Shown: positions 53,912-62,775, counted from the stretch's first letter. The stretch: 64,000 bases of DNA from Alcanivorax nanhaiticus (GCF_000756665.1 NZ_ARXV01000003.1:310001-374000), one strand, 5' to 3'. Translations and numbers: made by a program. The notes: generated by a model not told the origin, from the letters alone.

Positions 53912-55006
53912 TTACACCATCAGGCTGCCGTGAAGTACGGCCATGCTGCGCAAATTGCGGTACCACATCTCCAGGGGATAATCGCGTACAAACCCTGCAC
54001 CACCGAACAGCTGAATACCATTGGTACCGATTGCCATGGCCTTTTCCATGCACTGCAACTGGGCCAGGTACGCTTCACGATAGAAAGGCAACCCCTGCTC
54101 TGCACGACTGGCAGCACGCAGCATCATCAGCCGCATCCCTTCGATTTCAATGGCCATATCTGAAACCATGAAGGCCACGGACTGCCGCCAGGCAATAGGC
54201 TCGCCAAATGCCTTACGCTCCTTCACATAGGGAATGGCGTAATCCAGCACCGCCTGACAACAGCCGACGGCCAGTGCACATTGCCCAATCCAGGACAGTG
54301 CCAGCAAGCGATCCAGATCAAAACCGGGTAACCGGTGCGAAGCAGGCACAAAGACCTTATCGAGCGTCAGCGTGCAGAGTTCTGCGCTCCTTAATCCCAT
54401 GGTGGGCTCTTGGCTTACGGTAAGCCCCTCAGCTTCAGCTGGCACCATAAACGCTGCCGCACCCTCAGGGCTGTCGGCAATGACCAGGAAGCACTGGCAA
54501 TGCTTTCCCGCCGGCACAAGGCTCTTTATGCCATTGAGACGAAAGCCTCCTTCATCTGGCGCCGCCAGGGTTTGCAGCTGCGAGGGTTCAAACGTGGCCC
54601 GAGGCTCGACCAGTGCGATCGCAGCCCCCTGCCACTGCTCAGAAATCAAACCCGGCAGCCACTGTTCCTGCTGCTCCTCACTGCCAAAGTCGATCAATGC
54701 ATTGACGACGGCCATAGGCTGTAACGCAGCCAGTGAATGGGACATGTCCCCGGCCCCGAGATCCTCGCAGGCAAGCGCGTTGGACAATGGTGAGCGCGAC
54801 AGTCCGACACCTCCAAGCGCCTCTGGCACGGGCATGAATGCCAGGCCGAAGTCGTGAATCGCCGCAATCAAATCCTGATTCATGCTACCCGCATCGTCGG
54901 CTGCCCTGGCCTGCGGCCCCAGAGAATCACGCACCAGACGCTGCATATTCTCGCGGGTAATTCTCTGTTCTTCATTGAGTGTCAGATCAAAAAGCGCTGC
55001 TTCCAT
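53912..55006 (-). CDS. Acyl-CoA dehydrogenase-like protein lacking the usual catalytic Glu
   Basis: This 364-residue protein has the acyl-CoA dehydrogenase fold (VPEALGGVGLSRSPLSNALA, QLFGGAGFVRDYPLEMWYR). At the place of the IFEGT catalytic segment it reads VLHGSLMV, so the usual base is missing. The flavin-site TEP motif is also altered (ALVEPRA). Paired with the active-type gene just downstream it could form an alpha2-beta2 enzyme in which only one subunit is catalytic, as known for some sterol acyl-CoA dehydrogenases. A PsrA-like site precedes it. Confidence 0.88.
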   Translation of the reverse strand: MEAALFDLTLNEEQRITRENMQRLVRDSLGPQARAADDAGSMNQDLIAAIHDFGLAFMPVPEALGGVGLSRSPLSNALACEDLGAGDMSHSLAALQPMAVVNALIDFGSEEQQEQWLPGLISEQWQGAAIALVEPRATFEPSQLQTLAAPDEGGFRLNGIKSLVPAGKHCQCFLVIADSPEGAAAFMVPAEAEGLTVSQEPTMGLRSAELCTLTLDKVFVPASHRLPGFDLDRLLALSWIGQCALAVGCCQAVLDYAIPYVKERKAFGEPIAWRQSVAFMVSDMAIEIEGMRLMMLRAASRAEQGLPFYREAYLAQLQCMEKAMAIGTNGIQLFGGAGFVRDYPLEMWYRNLRSMAVLHGSLMV

Positions 55007-55079
55007 GACATCCTCTTCCTGCTGCTTCTGAATGGCTTGCCATTGAGATCCTTATTAAGGCCATTGGCGCCAACCAATC

Positions 55080-55093
55080 AAACGGTTGTTTGA
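55080..55093. promoter_or_regulatory. psrA box: PsrA-type operator (CAAAC-N4-GTTTG)
   Basis: The palindrome CAAAC GGTT GTTTG lies 74 bp upstream of the acyl-CoA dehydrogenase start at 55006 and 128 bp before the diguanylate cyclase. It matches the site of PsrA, a TetR-family repressor in Pseudomonas that is released by long-chain fatty acids. Use by a PsrA here is inferred. Confidence 0.65.
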
Positions 55094-55220
55094 ATACCAT
55101 GGTAGAGTGCCCAAATGTTTACACCGTGTCACCCCCGGTCTGTGACCTTATTCCGCAAAAGCGGTAAAGTAGAATAAAAATGCATCACCAAAACAAATGA
55201 ACAAAGGCTGCAACGCTTAA

Positions 55221-56306
55221 GTGTTTACCCTGATCCCAGAGGACCCGCCTGAACGCGCAGTACGCCTGCGTCGGCAATTGATGGCGTTTTACTCCTACTG
55301 CCTGCTCTGGTTCGGCACTTTTATGGGTGTGGAACTCACAGCATTTGACCCTGTCACCCCACACGTTGCCATTTTCGGTCTGCTGTTTTCTGTCAATGCG
55401 GTTTTCTATGTATTGATTCGCAGCGGCTTCAGCGAGCGCTTTCGTGATCCCAGCCTGACCGTTTTGCAGATGGTGACGGGCATTCTTGCCATCACAGCCG
55501 TCCTTTACTACTCAAGAGAGCTTCGCGGGGCCATGCTGAGTATTTATCTGATGGTGATGACCTTCGGGGTGATTTCACTCGATCGCCGCCGGCTGATGCT
55601 GATGGCTATCTTTATCCAGAGCTGCTTCAGCATGTTACTCATCGGCGAAGGACTGCTGGCCCCTCAACGAGTGATCTTCTCCTACCAGCTTGGGCACTGG
55701 TTTATCCTTGCACTGGTGCTGGGCTCCTTTGTTTATGTCGGTGGGTACATTCACAACTTGCAAAGTCGCGTCAGAGAGCAACGTGAGGGATTGCGCGAGG
55801 CCCATGATCGCCTTGCTGCAATTGCCGTCCGGGATGATCTCACCGGGCTGTATAACCGGCGCTATTTCCTGGAGCGGCTTGAGGAAGAAATGTCGCTGGC
55901 ATCGCGCAGTGGCTCCAGCTTGCACCTTGCCATCATCGATCTGGATCACTTCAAGCAAGTCAACGACACCTATGGTCATCCCGCTGGCGATGAAGTGATT
56001 CACCGCTTCAGTATCACGGCCAGTCTGGGGTTACGCCGTTCAGATATTCTGGCCCGCTATGGTGGCGAAGAGTTTGTGGTGCTGTTTCCCCATGTCTCAT
56101 CCACTGCCTGTGTGGCCGCACTGAATCGTTTACGTGAGACTTTTGCCGCGCAAACCTATCCTTTTGCGGAGGAGTTGCGAAACACTTTCTCTGCGGGTGT
56201 GGTCGAATACCAGAAGCACGAAAGCGCACAGGATTTTACCCGTCGCGCTGATGCCGCCCTCTATCAAGCCAAGGCCAAAGGCAGAAATTGCGTGGTGAAG
56301 GGCTAA
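55221..56306 (+). CDS. Membrane diguanylate cyclase
   Basis: This 361-residue protein makes c-di-GMP. Six hydrophobic segments (residues about 20-185) form an N-terminal membrane sensor, then a short coiled coil (190-205) and a GGDEF domain (DDLTGLYNRRYFLE, RYGGEEFVVLF). The inhibitory-site motif RxxD (RRSD) is five residues before GGEEF. The start is GTG 55221, the first codon in the frame; the ATG at codon 21 lies inside the first membrane segment. It is divergent from the acyl-CoA dehydrogenases across the PsrA-like site. Confidence 0.92.
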   Translation: MFTLIPEDPPERAVRLRRQLMAFYSYCLLWFGTFMGVELTAFDPVTPHVAIFGLLFSVNAVFYVLIRSGFSERFRDPSLTVLQMVTGILAITAVLYYSRELRGAMLSIYLMVMTFGVISLDRRRLMLMAIFIQSCFSMLLIGEGLLAPQRVIFSYQLGHWFILALVLGSFVYVGGYIHNLQSRVREQREGLREAHDRLAAIAVRDDLTGLYNRRYFLERLEEEMSLASRSGSSLHLAIIDLDHFKQVNDTYGHPAGDEVIHRFSITASLGLRRSDILARYGGEEFVVLFPHVSSTACVAALNRLRETFAAQTYPFAEELRNTFSAGVVEYQKHESAQDFTRRADAALYQAKAKGRNCVVKG

Positions 56307-56375
56307 CGCCAGGGGCCAGAAACGGGTAACCTCCCTCCCATCCAGTCTCAATGCTTGCCCGCCCGGAGGGGCCTG

Positions 56376-56918
56376 ATGTCCGAAATCACCAATCCCAGCC
56401 TCAAAAACACGGTTCGTAACTACTTCAAGTCGCTCGGCGAGGATGCCCCCACATGGACCGAGATCCATGGCTTGCTGTGCGCATTGGCGGTAGGCCCGGT
56501 CGGTGACGTGGATTATGCGGCAGTGCTTGAGCTGGAAGTGCCTGAAGAAGTGGCCGCCGCCATGGAAAAATTGCGCCAGCGCCTGGTCACCCAACTGTTG
56601 GCCGGCGATGCCATCAACCTGCCCTGCCTGCTTGATCCCTATCAGGAAGACGACGGCCAGGATCTGGCCAGCTGGTGCGCAGGCTTCATGAGTGGTGTAT
56701 TTGAAGATGAAGCAGCCTGGTATCAGGATGACGAGGCTCAGACCGTGGACTTGATGCTGCCCTTCATCCTGATTTCCGGACTGGATGAAGATGAAGAACT
56801 GGACGCACTCTGGGAAAACACCCAGGTAGTACGCCAGATGGCACTGAGTATCCCGGAGTTATTGGAAGAATTCTTCCTGCAATTCCACGGCCCGGATCAG
56901 GGCGACGAAACCGAATAA
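56376..56918 (+). CDS. YecA/YgfB (UPF0149) family protein
   Basis: This 180-residue acidic soluble protein has the helical UPF0149 pattern (TEIHGLLCALAVGP, SWCAGFMSGVFEDE and a C-terminal acidic helix). The C-terminal SEC-type zinc-binding motif seen in YecA is absent, so it is nearer YgfB. Function is poorly known. ATG 56376 has GGAGGGG 7 nt upstream. It follows the diguanylate cyclase by 69 bp. Confidence 0.85.
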   Translation: MSEITNPSLKNTVRNYFKSLGEDAPTWTEIHGLLCALAVGPVGDVDYAAVLELEVPEEVAAAMEKLRQRLVTQLLAGDAINLPCLLDPYQEDDGQDLASWCAGFMSGVFEDEAAWYQDDEAQTVDLMLPFILISGLDEDEELDALWENTQVVRQMALSIPELLEEFFLQFHGPDQGDETE

Positions 56919-56935
56919 CACGTTTCAAAGGCACT

Positions 56936-57003
56936 TTTACCACAGAGATCACAGAGGCACAGAGAGAGGCCCTTGTTTTAGCTCAGTGAACTCTGTGGTT
57001 AAA
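56936..57003. repeat. Inverted-repeat element with CACAGAG words
   Basis: Terminal arms TTTACCACAGAG (56936-56947) and CTCTGTGGTTAAA (56991-57003) pair with one bulge. The left part repeats CACAGAG three times at 9 and 8 bp spacing. This CCACAGAG-type hairpin is common between genes in many proteobacteria and may act as a transcription end. Confidence 0.6.
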
Positions 57004-57013
57004 CGCCTTGTAC

Positions 57014-57598
57014 TCAACTATCCGAGCTCAAGGAAAGGTGGCTGATATCTGGCACCTTAACCTCCTCATCCTTCTTCTTCTGCCCCAGATCCTCCCCGAC
57101 ACCCGCCATGGAAAGATGACTCACATCAGGGGCTGGCGGCGGCGGCGCATGTTCACTGTTATCCATGTCTTCCCCCACAGCCGCCACACTATAAGGCCCC
57201 GAGAACCCGGTCCCGCCCGTTCGGATAGTTCCGACCGTTTCGAGGTCTCCCGAATTCTGCTCGACCTCAGCCTTCCCGGCCGGGGCAACAGCAGGTGCGG
57301 CCGGAGCCGACCCGGCACCTGGTGCTGAAGGCTCAGCCACTGCCACTGTTTCCTCCACAGACTCCAACGGCTTGAGTACACACTCCGCACCGGCCTGCTT
57401 CAAAGCAGCACGAAACTTCATTGCCGTCGCCTGATCGGCGTCCTTCTTGAGCACCACCGGCTGACCGGCAAACAACTTCTCTACCTTCGCCGCGTCCATT
57501 TTGAACAAGCGCCCCAGATTGGCCTTTACTGTGGCCGGATCTGCGCCTTTGACCAACTGGCCAGCAAATACAACATGGAAACGGGCTTCACTCATCAT
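57014..57598 (-). CDS. Unknown protein with low-complexity linker and repeated C-terminal motif
   Basis: I do not recognise this 194-residue protein by function. Residues 1-80 form a compact alpha/beta domain (RFHVVFAGQLVKGADPATV, LFAGQPVVLKKD). A Pro/Ala/Gly-rich linker follows (85-125). The tail repeats two short motifs: AAVGEDM/AGVGEDL and PDVSHLSM/PDISHLSL. Such tails suggest peptide-mediated contacts. No signal peptide or membrane segment. It lies convergent with the YecA-like gene. Confidence 0.7.
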   Translation of the reverse strand: MMSEARFHVVFAGQLVKGADPATVKANLGRLFKMDAAKVEKLFAGQPVVLKKDADQATAMKFRAALKQAGAECVLKPLESVEETVAVAEPSAPGAGSAPAAPAVAPAGKAEVEQNSGDLETVGTIRTGGTGFSGPYSVAAVGEDMDNSEHAPPPPAPDVSHLSMAGVGEDLGQKKKDEEVKVPDISHLSLSSDS

Positions 57599-57640
57599 GG
57601 ATTCCTTTGTCGCTCACGCCGGGCCGGGCCCGGCATGTAC

Positions 57641-59212
57641 TTAATTCATCTGGCTGGCAGAAAACTCGGCAAGCGCCAGGATGGTTCTGGAGGGGTTCAG
57701 ACCCAATGATCTCGGCACCATGGCACCATCAATCACAAACAGATTTGGGTAGTTGAACACCTCACCCCGGTGGTCGACCACACCTTGCTCAATGGTGTCC
57801 GCCATATTGCAGCCACCCAACGGATGGGGAGTGATCAGATCCTTGAACAACGACCAGGTTGCCGGAGTGGTTGGATCACCACCAGTGGCCTTGGTCAGCG
57901 CAAGATGACGGTCTGCCAGCCCCTGCACCGCCTTCTCGGCCTTGCGGTAGTCCCAGTCCAGTTTCAGTGTGGTTTTCTTCCACGGCCAATACCAGCGTCT
58001 TCCCAGATAAAAGCGACCGCCGGGCTCATCCATGGCCTGACCAAACCAGGGCATGATATTGCCGAACGGATCACTCTTGTCACCATAACGCAGCATGGCA
58101 TCGCCCAGGCGAGTGCGAGCGATGATAGCGCTCTTGCCCATGGCTTCCAGCCAGTTGCCCAGCACATCCGGGATGCCGCCGTCTTCGACGAAATAACGGG
58201 CACCGCCATCGCTGCCATCCAGATAATCGATGGCGCTGGAGATGGTCGGACCACGGGTGGGTGAAATCACCCGGTCTTTGTAACTGGCGGGGGTGGCAAA
58301 ATCGCCGTTACAGGTCCAGTTATCACCGAGACGACGGCTCAGCAGAGGCAAAGTGCGATACTGGTCTCGACAGCGCAAAAGCAATTCGGTAGATCCGACG
58401 GAGCCAGCTGCCACAATCACTTTTTCCGCACGGAACACGCGCCAGCACTGACCATCCAGATCCCTTGCCCGTACTTCATAACCGCCCCCCGCCACCGGCG
58501 AGATGGTGCGAACATGGTGCAGTGGGCGAATCTTTGCCCCCGCCGTTTCTGCCGCCGCCAGATAATTCAGATCCAGGGTATTTTTTGCCTGTACCGGACA
58601 GCCCAGGTCACAGTTGCCGCAGTGAGTACAAGTGCCTTGCTGCTTACCCTGGGCGTTCACCCAGCTTTTGCTGTGCTTGTAATCATAGGGATCCGGATCC
58701 ATGTCGCTGGTCCAGTCCGGATTAAAGGTCACCGCCTGATCCACCATCCGGAAGCGATGACCATCACCCAGTGCTTCAGCCGCTTCTTTCATCAGCCTGG
58801 TGCGTGGCGTCCATTGGTTATCCGGCAACGTCTGCACATTCATCATCACGCCCGCCGCATCATAGTGCGGCTTGAGTGCCTGATAAGTGATAGCCTCCGG
58901 CCAGCCGGAGTCAAATGTCTCAGGGGTCGCTTCAATACTCACGTTGGCATAGATCAGCGAACCACCGCCGACCCCGGCCCCCATGGCGACACTCATATCG
59001 CCGAAGTAACGAAAATCGATCCAGCCGTTTTGTTTTTCCGGCTCATCTTCATCCCACAGCCAGTTTTTCTGACTGACCGAGGGATAATCGGCGGGCTGCC
59101 AGCGGCGACCACGTTCCAGTACTACGACCTTGCTTCCCTTCTCTGCCAACCGGCATGCCATGGCTGCACCACCAAAGCCACTGCCAATGACCAGAACATC
59201 CACTTTTTCCAT
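57641..59212 (-). CDS. GMC oxidoreductase with a four-Cys motif
   Basis: This 523-residue flavoprotein resembles cholesterol oxidase-type GMC enzymes. It has the FAD motif VLVIGSGFGGAAMACRLAE and the C-terminal LITPHPLGGCNMAD and VIDGAMVPRSLGLNPS. In the middle (about residues 195-206) is CTHCGNCDLGC, a C-x2-C-x2-C-x3-C set like a 4Fe-4S ferredoxin motif. That suggests an electron-transferring dehydrogenase, not a simple oxidase. No signal peptide is seen. Substrate (sterol or alcohol) unknown. Confidence 0.88.
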   Translation of the reverse strand: MEKVDVLVIGSGFGGAAMACRLAEKGSKVVVLERGRRWQPADYPSVSQKNWLWDEDEPEKQNGWIDFRYFGDMSVAMGAGVGGGSLIYANVSIEATPETFDSGWPEAITYQALKPHYDAAGVMMNVQTLPDNQWTPRTRLMKEAAEALGDGHRFRMVDQAVTFNPDWTSDMDPDPYDYKHSKSWVNAQGKQQGTCTHCGNCDLGCPVQAKNTLDLNYLAAAETAGAKIRPLHHVRTISPVAGGGYEVRARDLDGQCWRVFRAEKVIVAAGSVGSTELLLRCRDQYRTLPLLSRRLGDNWTCNGDFATPASYKDRVISPTRGPTISSAIDYLDGSDGGARYFVEDGGIPDVLGNWLEAMGKSAIIARTRLGDAMLRYGDKSDPFGNIMPWFGQAMDEPGGRFYLGRRWYWPWKKTTLKLDWDYRKAEKAVQGLADRHLALTKATGGDPTTPATWSLFKDLITPHPLGGCNMADTIEQGVVDHRGEVFNYPNLFVIDGAMVPRSLGLNPSRTILALAEFSASQMN

Positions 59213-59381
59213 GTTTTCCCCAGATTTTTATCATGCCGGCAGCTCTCCTTGCCGGTTCTTCTAATCATCGAATTGCACTATAAAATCTGCGGTCAATCCT
59301 GTCTATTTCAGACGCTTTCAAGTAACCTTCCGTCCCTTGTTCGTGAGCCCTCCCGCCTTCTGCCGTATTTAGTCCCGCACC

Positions 59382-59639
59382 ATGGAACAAATCGATTTCG
59401 TCACCGTTGAAGAACAGCAGCGCCCTCGCAAACGCAACGGAACCACCAGCGCTGCCGCGGCTCGCACCACAAAAAAAGTGGCACGCCAGGGGGCTGCGCG
59501 TGAAGGCTATCGCCGGCTCACGGCGGATATTCCTGCCGACCTGCACAAACGGCTGAAGATGCAGGCCTTGATGGAAGACCGTTCTGTCACCGAACTGATT
59601 GTGCAAGCTGCAGAGAGTTTTCTTCGCAACCGGGACTAA
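59382..59639 (+). CDS. Small basic protein with ribbon-helix-helix-like C-terminus
   Basis: The 85-residue protein has a basic, disordered first half (RPRKRNGTTSAAAARTTKK). Residues about 43-82 (YRRLTADIPADLHKRLKMQA, then DRSVTELIVQAAESFL) match a ribbon-helix-helix DNA-binding fold of the ParD/CopG type. No toxin gene is adjacent, so antitoxin status is unlikely. It may regulate the divergent GMC gene. Confidence 0.75.
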   Translation: MEQIDFVTVEEQQRPRKRNGTTSAAAARTTKKVARQGAAREGYRRLTADIPADLHKRLKMQALMEDRSVTELIVQAAESFLRNRD

Positions 59640-59736
59640 CCGGGCTCTCCCCCGTCATCACTCTTTCATCCAGCTGTCACGCTTTCGCACATCTCAAGCG
59701 TCACCATAGTCATCAATCGTCCATGGAGGTTCGATA

Positions 59737-60846
59737 ATGACTGCTGATATTTTTCTTCTCGGTTGTGCTCTACTCTCCGCGCTTTGCTTTCGCTTCCTGT
59801 TCAGACACCTGCCTGAGGAACGCTGGCAGTTTGTCGCCTCCCTGCCACTGAAAAAGAATGACGATGGCTCGTGGCAAGGCCTCAACCTCACTTTTTATGG
59901 GCTGTTTACCGGCCTGGCCGGAGGTGTTGGCGTCGCCTGCTTCATTCTACTGACAGCATCAGTTCACGTGCCTCTCAGCACCTCACTGCTTCTGACGCTT
60001 GGGGTGCTGGCTATCTGTCTGCCCGCTGCCAAGATCATTGCCACTGTGGTGGAAAAGAATCGCCATGGTTTTACGGTAGGTGGCGCCAGCTTTGTGGGCA
60101 TTCTGATTGCTCCCTTGTTCCTTTGGGCTGCGGATCTGCTCTGCCAGCGCTACTGGCAAGTCACGCTGCCGATCCTTCCCATGCTCGCCGCCATGGCGAT
60201 TGCCTATGTGATTGGTGAGGGCATTGGCCGACTGGCCTGCATCAGCTTTGGCTGTTGCTACGGAAAAGCGCTGTCGCAGTCACCACGCTGGGCCAGACGA
60301 CTGTTTGCCACCTTGCATCATGTTTTTATTGGCAAGACCAAAAAAATCGCCTTTGCAGGCGAAATGGAATCCGTGCGTGTTATCCCTATTCAGGCCGTAA
60401 CCTGTGTGGTTTACACCACACTGGCGTTGATCTGCAGCGCGCTTTTTTTCCACGCCGAATTCGGGATGTCATTCTCACTGGCACTCATCGGCAGCCAACT
60501 CTGGCGCGCCTGGTCGGAAACATTACGAGCGGATTATCGGGGTGGCAGCAAACTGTTCTCGGCCTATCAGGCCATGGCGCTCTTCGCCGCGCTCTACGGC
60601 ATCGTCATCAGCCTGTTAATGCCTGCCCATACTGAACTGACTCCAAGCCTGGCAGCAGGCTTCACTGCGCTCTGGTCACCCGGAGTAATTCTCAGCCTGC
60701 AGCTGATCACTGTGATTATGTTCTTCTTCTCCGGCACCAGCACCATCACCACCGGGGAACTGCGCTTCGGGCTGGCGGCGGACTGGCGTAGTCAGGCGGG
60801 ATGTGAAGACGAAAAATGCAAGCACACAGGAAATGCCACCGCCTGA
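59737..60846 (+). CDS. Lgt-like integral membrane protein
   Basis: This 369-residue protein has about 8 membrane segments and resembles prolipoprotein diacylglyceryl transferase: GGASFVGILIAP aligns with the Lgt SFHGG motif, GEGIGRLACISFGCCYGK with the GRLGNFINGELYG signature, and SETLRADYRGG with the C-terminal motif. The essential His of SFHGG is replaced by Val, so ordinary lipoprotein modification is doubtful. A real lgt gene must exist elsewhere. The Cys-rich tail (CEDEKCKH) is unusual. Function unknown. Confidence 0.75.
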   Translation: MTADIFLLGCALLSALCFRFLFRHLPEERWQFVASLPLKKNDDGSWQGLNLTFYGLFTGLAGGVGVACFILLTASVHVPLSTSLLLTLGVLAICLPAAKIIATVVEKNRHGFTVGGASFVGILIAPLFLWAADLLCQRYWQVTLPILPMLAAMAIAYVIGEGIGRLACISFGCCYGKALSQSPRWARRLFATLHHVFIGKTKKIAFAGEMESVRVIPIQAVTCVVYTTLALICSALFFHAEFGMSFSLALIGSQLWRAWSETLRADYRGGSKLFSAYQAMALFAALYGIVISLLMPAHTELTPSLAAGFTALWSPGVILSLQLITVIMFFFSGTSTITTGELRFGLAADWRSQAGCEDEKCKHTGNATA

Positions 60847-60851
60847 GCGGC

Positions 60852-61039
60852 AAGCCTCAAGCTGCAAGCTACAAGTTGCAACGCGGACAAAGGCTTGTGA
60901 ATTTTTAAATCATGGTACCCGCGGCCACGCGATAAGCGCGGGCACCAGCGTTCCGAACCGATAGAACATTTGCCGCGTTGCAACTTGTAGCTTGTAGCTT
61001 GTAGCTTGAAACTCACAGCTCGTAGCTCGCAAATGACAA
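60852..61039. repeat. Facing AG-heptad arrays between the Lgt-like gene and modC
   Basis: The plus array (60852-60886) follows the Lgt-like stop; the minus array (60973-61039) follows the modC stop. Units are AGCTACA, AGCTGCA and AGTTGCA, three identical AGCTACA in a row on the modC side. Both end in ACGCGG toward the centre. The inner 28-29 bp of the arms are inverted copies with one mismatch. The 86-bp interior has no gene. Confidence 0.87.
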
Positions 61040-62095
61040 CTACACCAACGCCGCCGCTTTCACCTGCGCAAACAACGATTCTCCCACCATGATATTCAGC
61101 TCCCTCACAGAACGGGACGACAGCCGCGCCAGCAGAGTCTGAGAATGTAACGCGAGTTTCACCAGATGCTGACCTGCTCCCGTTGGCGTCACTTCCTGCA
61201 CGGTTACCGGGTGGATATTCAGAATACTGGATTGCATGGGCTGGACTCTGCACAAGCTCACGTCCCTGGCGGCGATGCGCAGCCGTACAAGCGCCCCTTC
61301 TGGCTTTGCCTGCGCCAGTGGCACCATAAAAGCGGCGCCGTCCACCAAAACGGTTTGCAGATGATCGGCTTCATCAAAACTGCCACATACACCGCTTAGC
61401 ATTGAGGATGCATCACTGCGCTGGGCCAGTGGTCCAGTCAATGAAACCAGAGCGGTCGTCACCGGCCCCTGCGCAGTAAGCCGGCCCTGATCCATCAACC
61501 ATACCTGATCCGCCAGTAACAACAGCTCATCAAGGCTGTGGGTCACATAGAGCACCGGCACTTTTTGCGCCACCCGCTGTATCATCGCCAACAGGCTCTC
61601 GCGGTGGGGAAGATCGACGGCCGACAGTGGCTCATCAAGTAACAGCAGTTCTGGATTACCCACCAGGGCTCTCGCCAAGGCGACGCGTTGAGCCTCACCA
61701 CCAGACAGTTTGTGTACCGCCCTGTCCAACAGATGCCCAATGCGGGTTTCCTCGATAATGGCCTCAAGATTAACGCCCTTACCGCGTCTTTTTTGGACGT
61801 ACTGGATATTGCCGCGCACGCTGAGATGATGGAAAAGAGTAGGATGTTGCAGAAGCATACCAAGCGGCCGCTGCCAGACGGGCAAGACCGTCTTGGCCGG
61901 CTCATCCTGCCATGCTTCATCATCGAAACGAATCATCCCCTCGCAGGCATGCAGCCCTGCCAGCATGCGCAACAAGGTACTCTTGCCGGTACCGGAAGGC
62001 CCAAACAACACGGTCACACCATTGTCGGGCAGCTTCCCGGAGGCCTCGACACTCAATGTGCCGGCCCTGCCCTTGATAGCGAACTCCAGGCTCAT
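61040..62095 (-). CDS. modC: Molybdate ABC transporter ATP-binding protein ModC
   Basis: ModC powers molybdate import. The 351-residue protein has Walker A GPSGTGKST (about residue 32), the signature LSGGEAQRVALARAL, Walker B LLLLDEPLSAVD and a C-terminal TOBE molybdate-binding domain (about 285-350). It overlaps modB by 4 bp. Confidence 0.96.
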   Translation of the reverse strand: MSLEFAIKGRAGTLSVEASGKLPDNGVTVLFGPSGTGKSTLLRMLAGLHACEGMIRFDDEAWQDEPAKTVLPVWQRPLGMLLQHPTLFHHLSVRGNIQYVQKRRGKGVNLEAIIEETRIGHLLDRAVHKLSGGEAQRVALARALVGNPELLLLDEPLSAVDLPHRESLLAMIQRVAQKVPVLYVTHSLDELLLLADQVWLMDQGRLTAQGPVTTALVSLTGPLAQRSDASSMLSGVCGSFDEADHLQTVLVDGAAFMVPLAQAKPEGALVRLRIAARDVSLCRVQPMQSSILNIHPVTVQEVTPTGAGQHLVKLALHSQTLLARLSSRSVRELNIMVGESLFAQVKAAALV

Positions 62096-62775
62096 AGCCA
62101 GCTACCCGAAGTACGCTGACGCTGCCAGCGGAACAGTCCCCACAGCATCAGCAGGGAAGCCACCAGAAGCACCAGCGCCAGACGGTGGGCATTGGCGTAA
62201 TCGCCCGCTTCCACATGCTCATACAGCGCAACGGATGCCACCCGGGTTTCACCTGGCAAGCTACCGCCTATCATCAGCACCACACCAAACTCTCCCAGGG
62301 TATGCGCAAAGCCCAGCATGGCAGCACTCAAATAACCCAGCCGGGCTTGCGGAAAAACCAGGGAGCAAAAGCGGTCTAACGGGCCTGCCCCACAAACAGC
62401 GGCCATCGCCAGCTGATCTTCTTCAAGATTGGCGATGGCATTTTTGAGAGGCTGCAGCACAAACGGCAACGAATAGACCACTGAGCCAATTACCAGGCCC
62501 GGGAAACTGAATGCCAGCGATCGCAATCCAGCCAGATCGCCAATCCAGCCCCCCGGACCATTGGGCCCCAGCAGCAGCAGCAGGTAAAAACCCAGCACAG
62601 AGGGAGGCAATACCAGCGGCAATGCCAATGTCGCCTCCAGCAAGGCCTGCCCCGGCCAGCGACGGCGTGCCATCACCCATGCCAGCGGCGTACAAATCAG
62701 CAGCAGAAGAAGGACCGTGACGAAAGCCAGTTGAATACTGACCCACAACGCCAACCAGTCGCCATTACTCAGCAT
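62092..62775 (-). CDS. modB: Molybdate ABC transporter permease ModB
   Basis: ModB is the inner-membrane channel of the molybdate importer. The 227-residue protein has five to six membrane segments and the permease EAA-type loop (EATLALPLVLPPSVLGFYL and the cytoplasmic AAVCGAGPLDRFCSLVFPQA). It overlaps modA by 11 bp and modC by 4 bp, so the three are translated together. Confidence 0.95.
   Translation of the reverse strand: MLSNGDWLALWVSIQLAFVTVLLLLLICTPLAWVMARRRWPGQALLEATLALPLVLPPSVLGFYLLLLLGPNGPGGWIGDLAGLRSLAFSFPGLVIGSVVYSLPFVLQPLKNAIANLEEDQLAMAAVCGAGPLDRFCSLVFPQARLGYLSAAMLGFAHTLGEFGVVLMIGGSLPGETRVASVALYEHVEAGDYANAHRLALVLLVASLLMLWGLFRWQRQRTSGSWL

Noticed and set aside
52704..54053. Acyl-CoA dehydrogenase start at 54053
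   Set aside because: The extra 51 codons overlap the conserved end of the neighbouring dehydrogenase; ATG 53900 has a strong ribosome-binding site.
59382..59639. Antitoxin of a toxin-antitoxin pair
   Set aside because: The ribbon-helix-helix-like part fits, but neither neighbour is a small toxin; the next genes are a GMC enzyme and a membrane protein.
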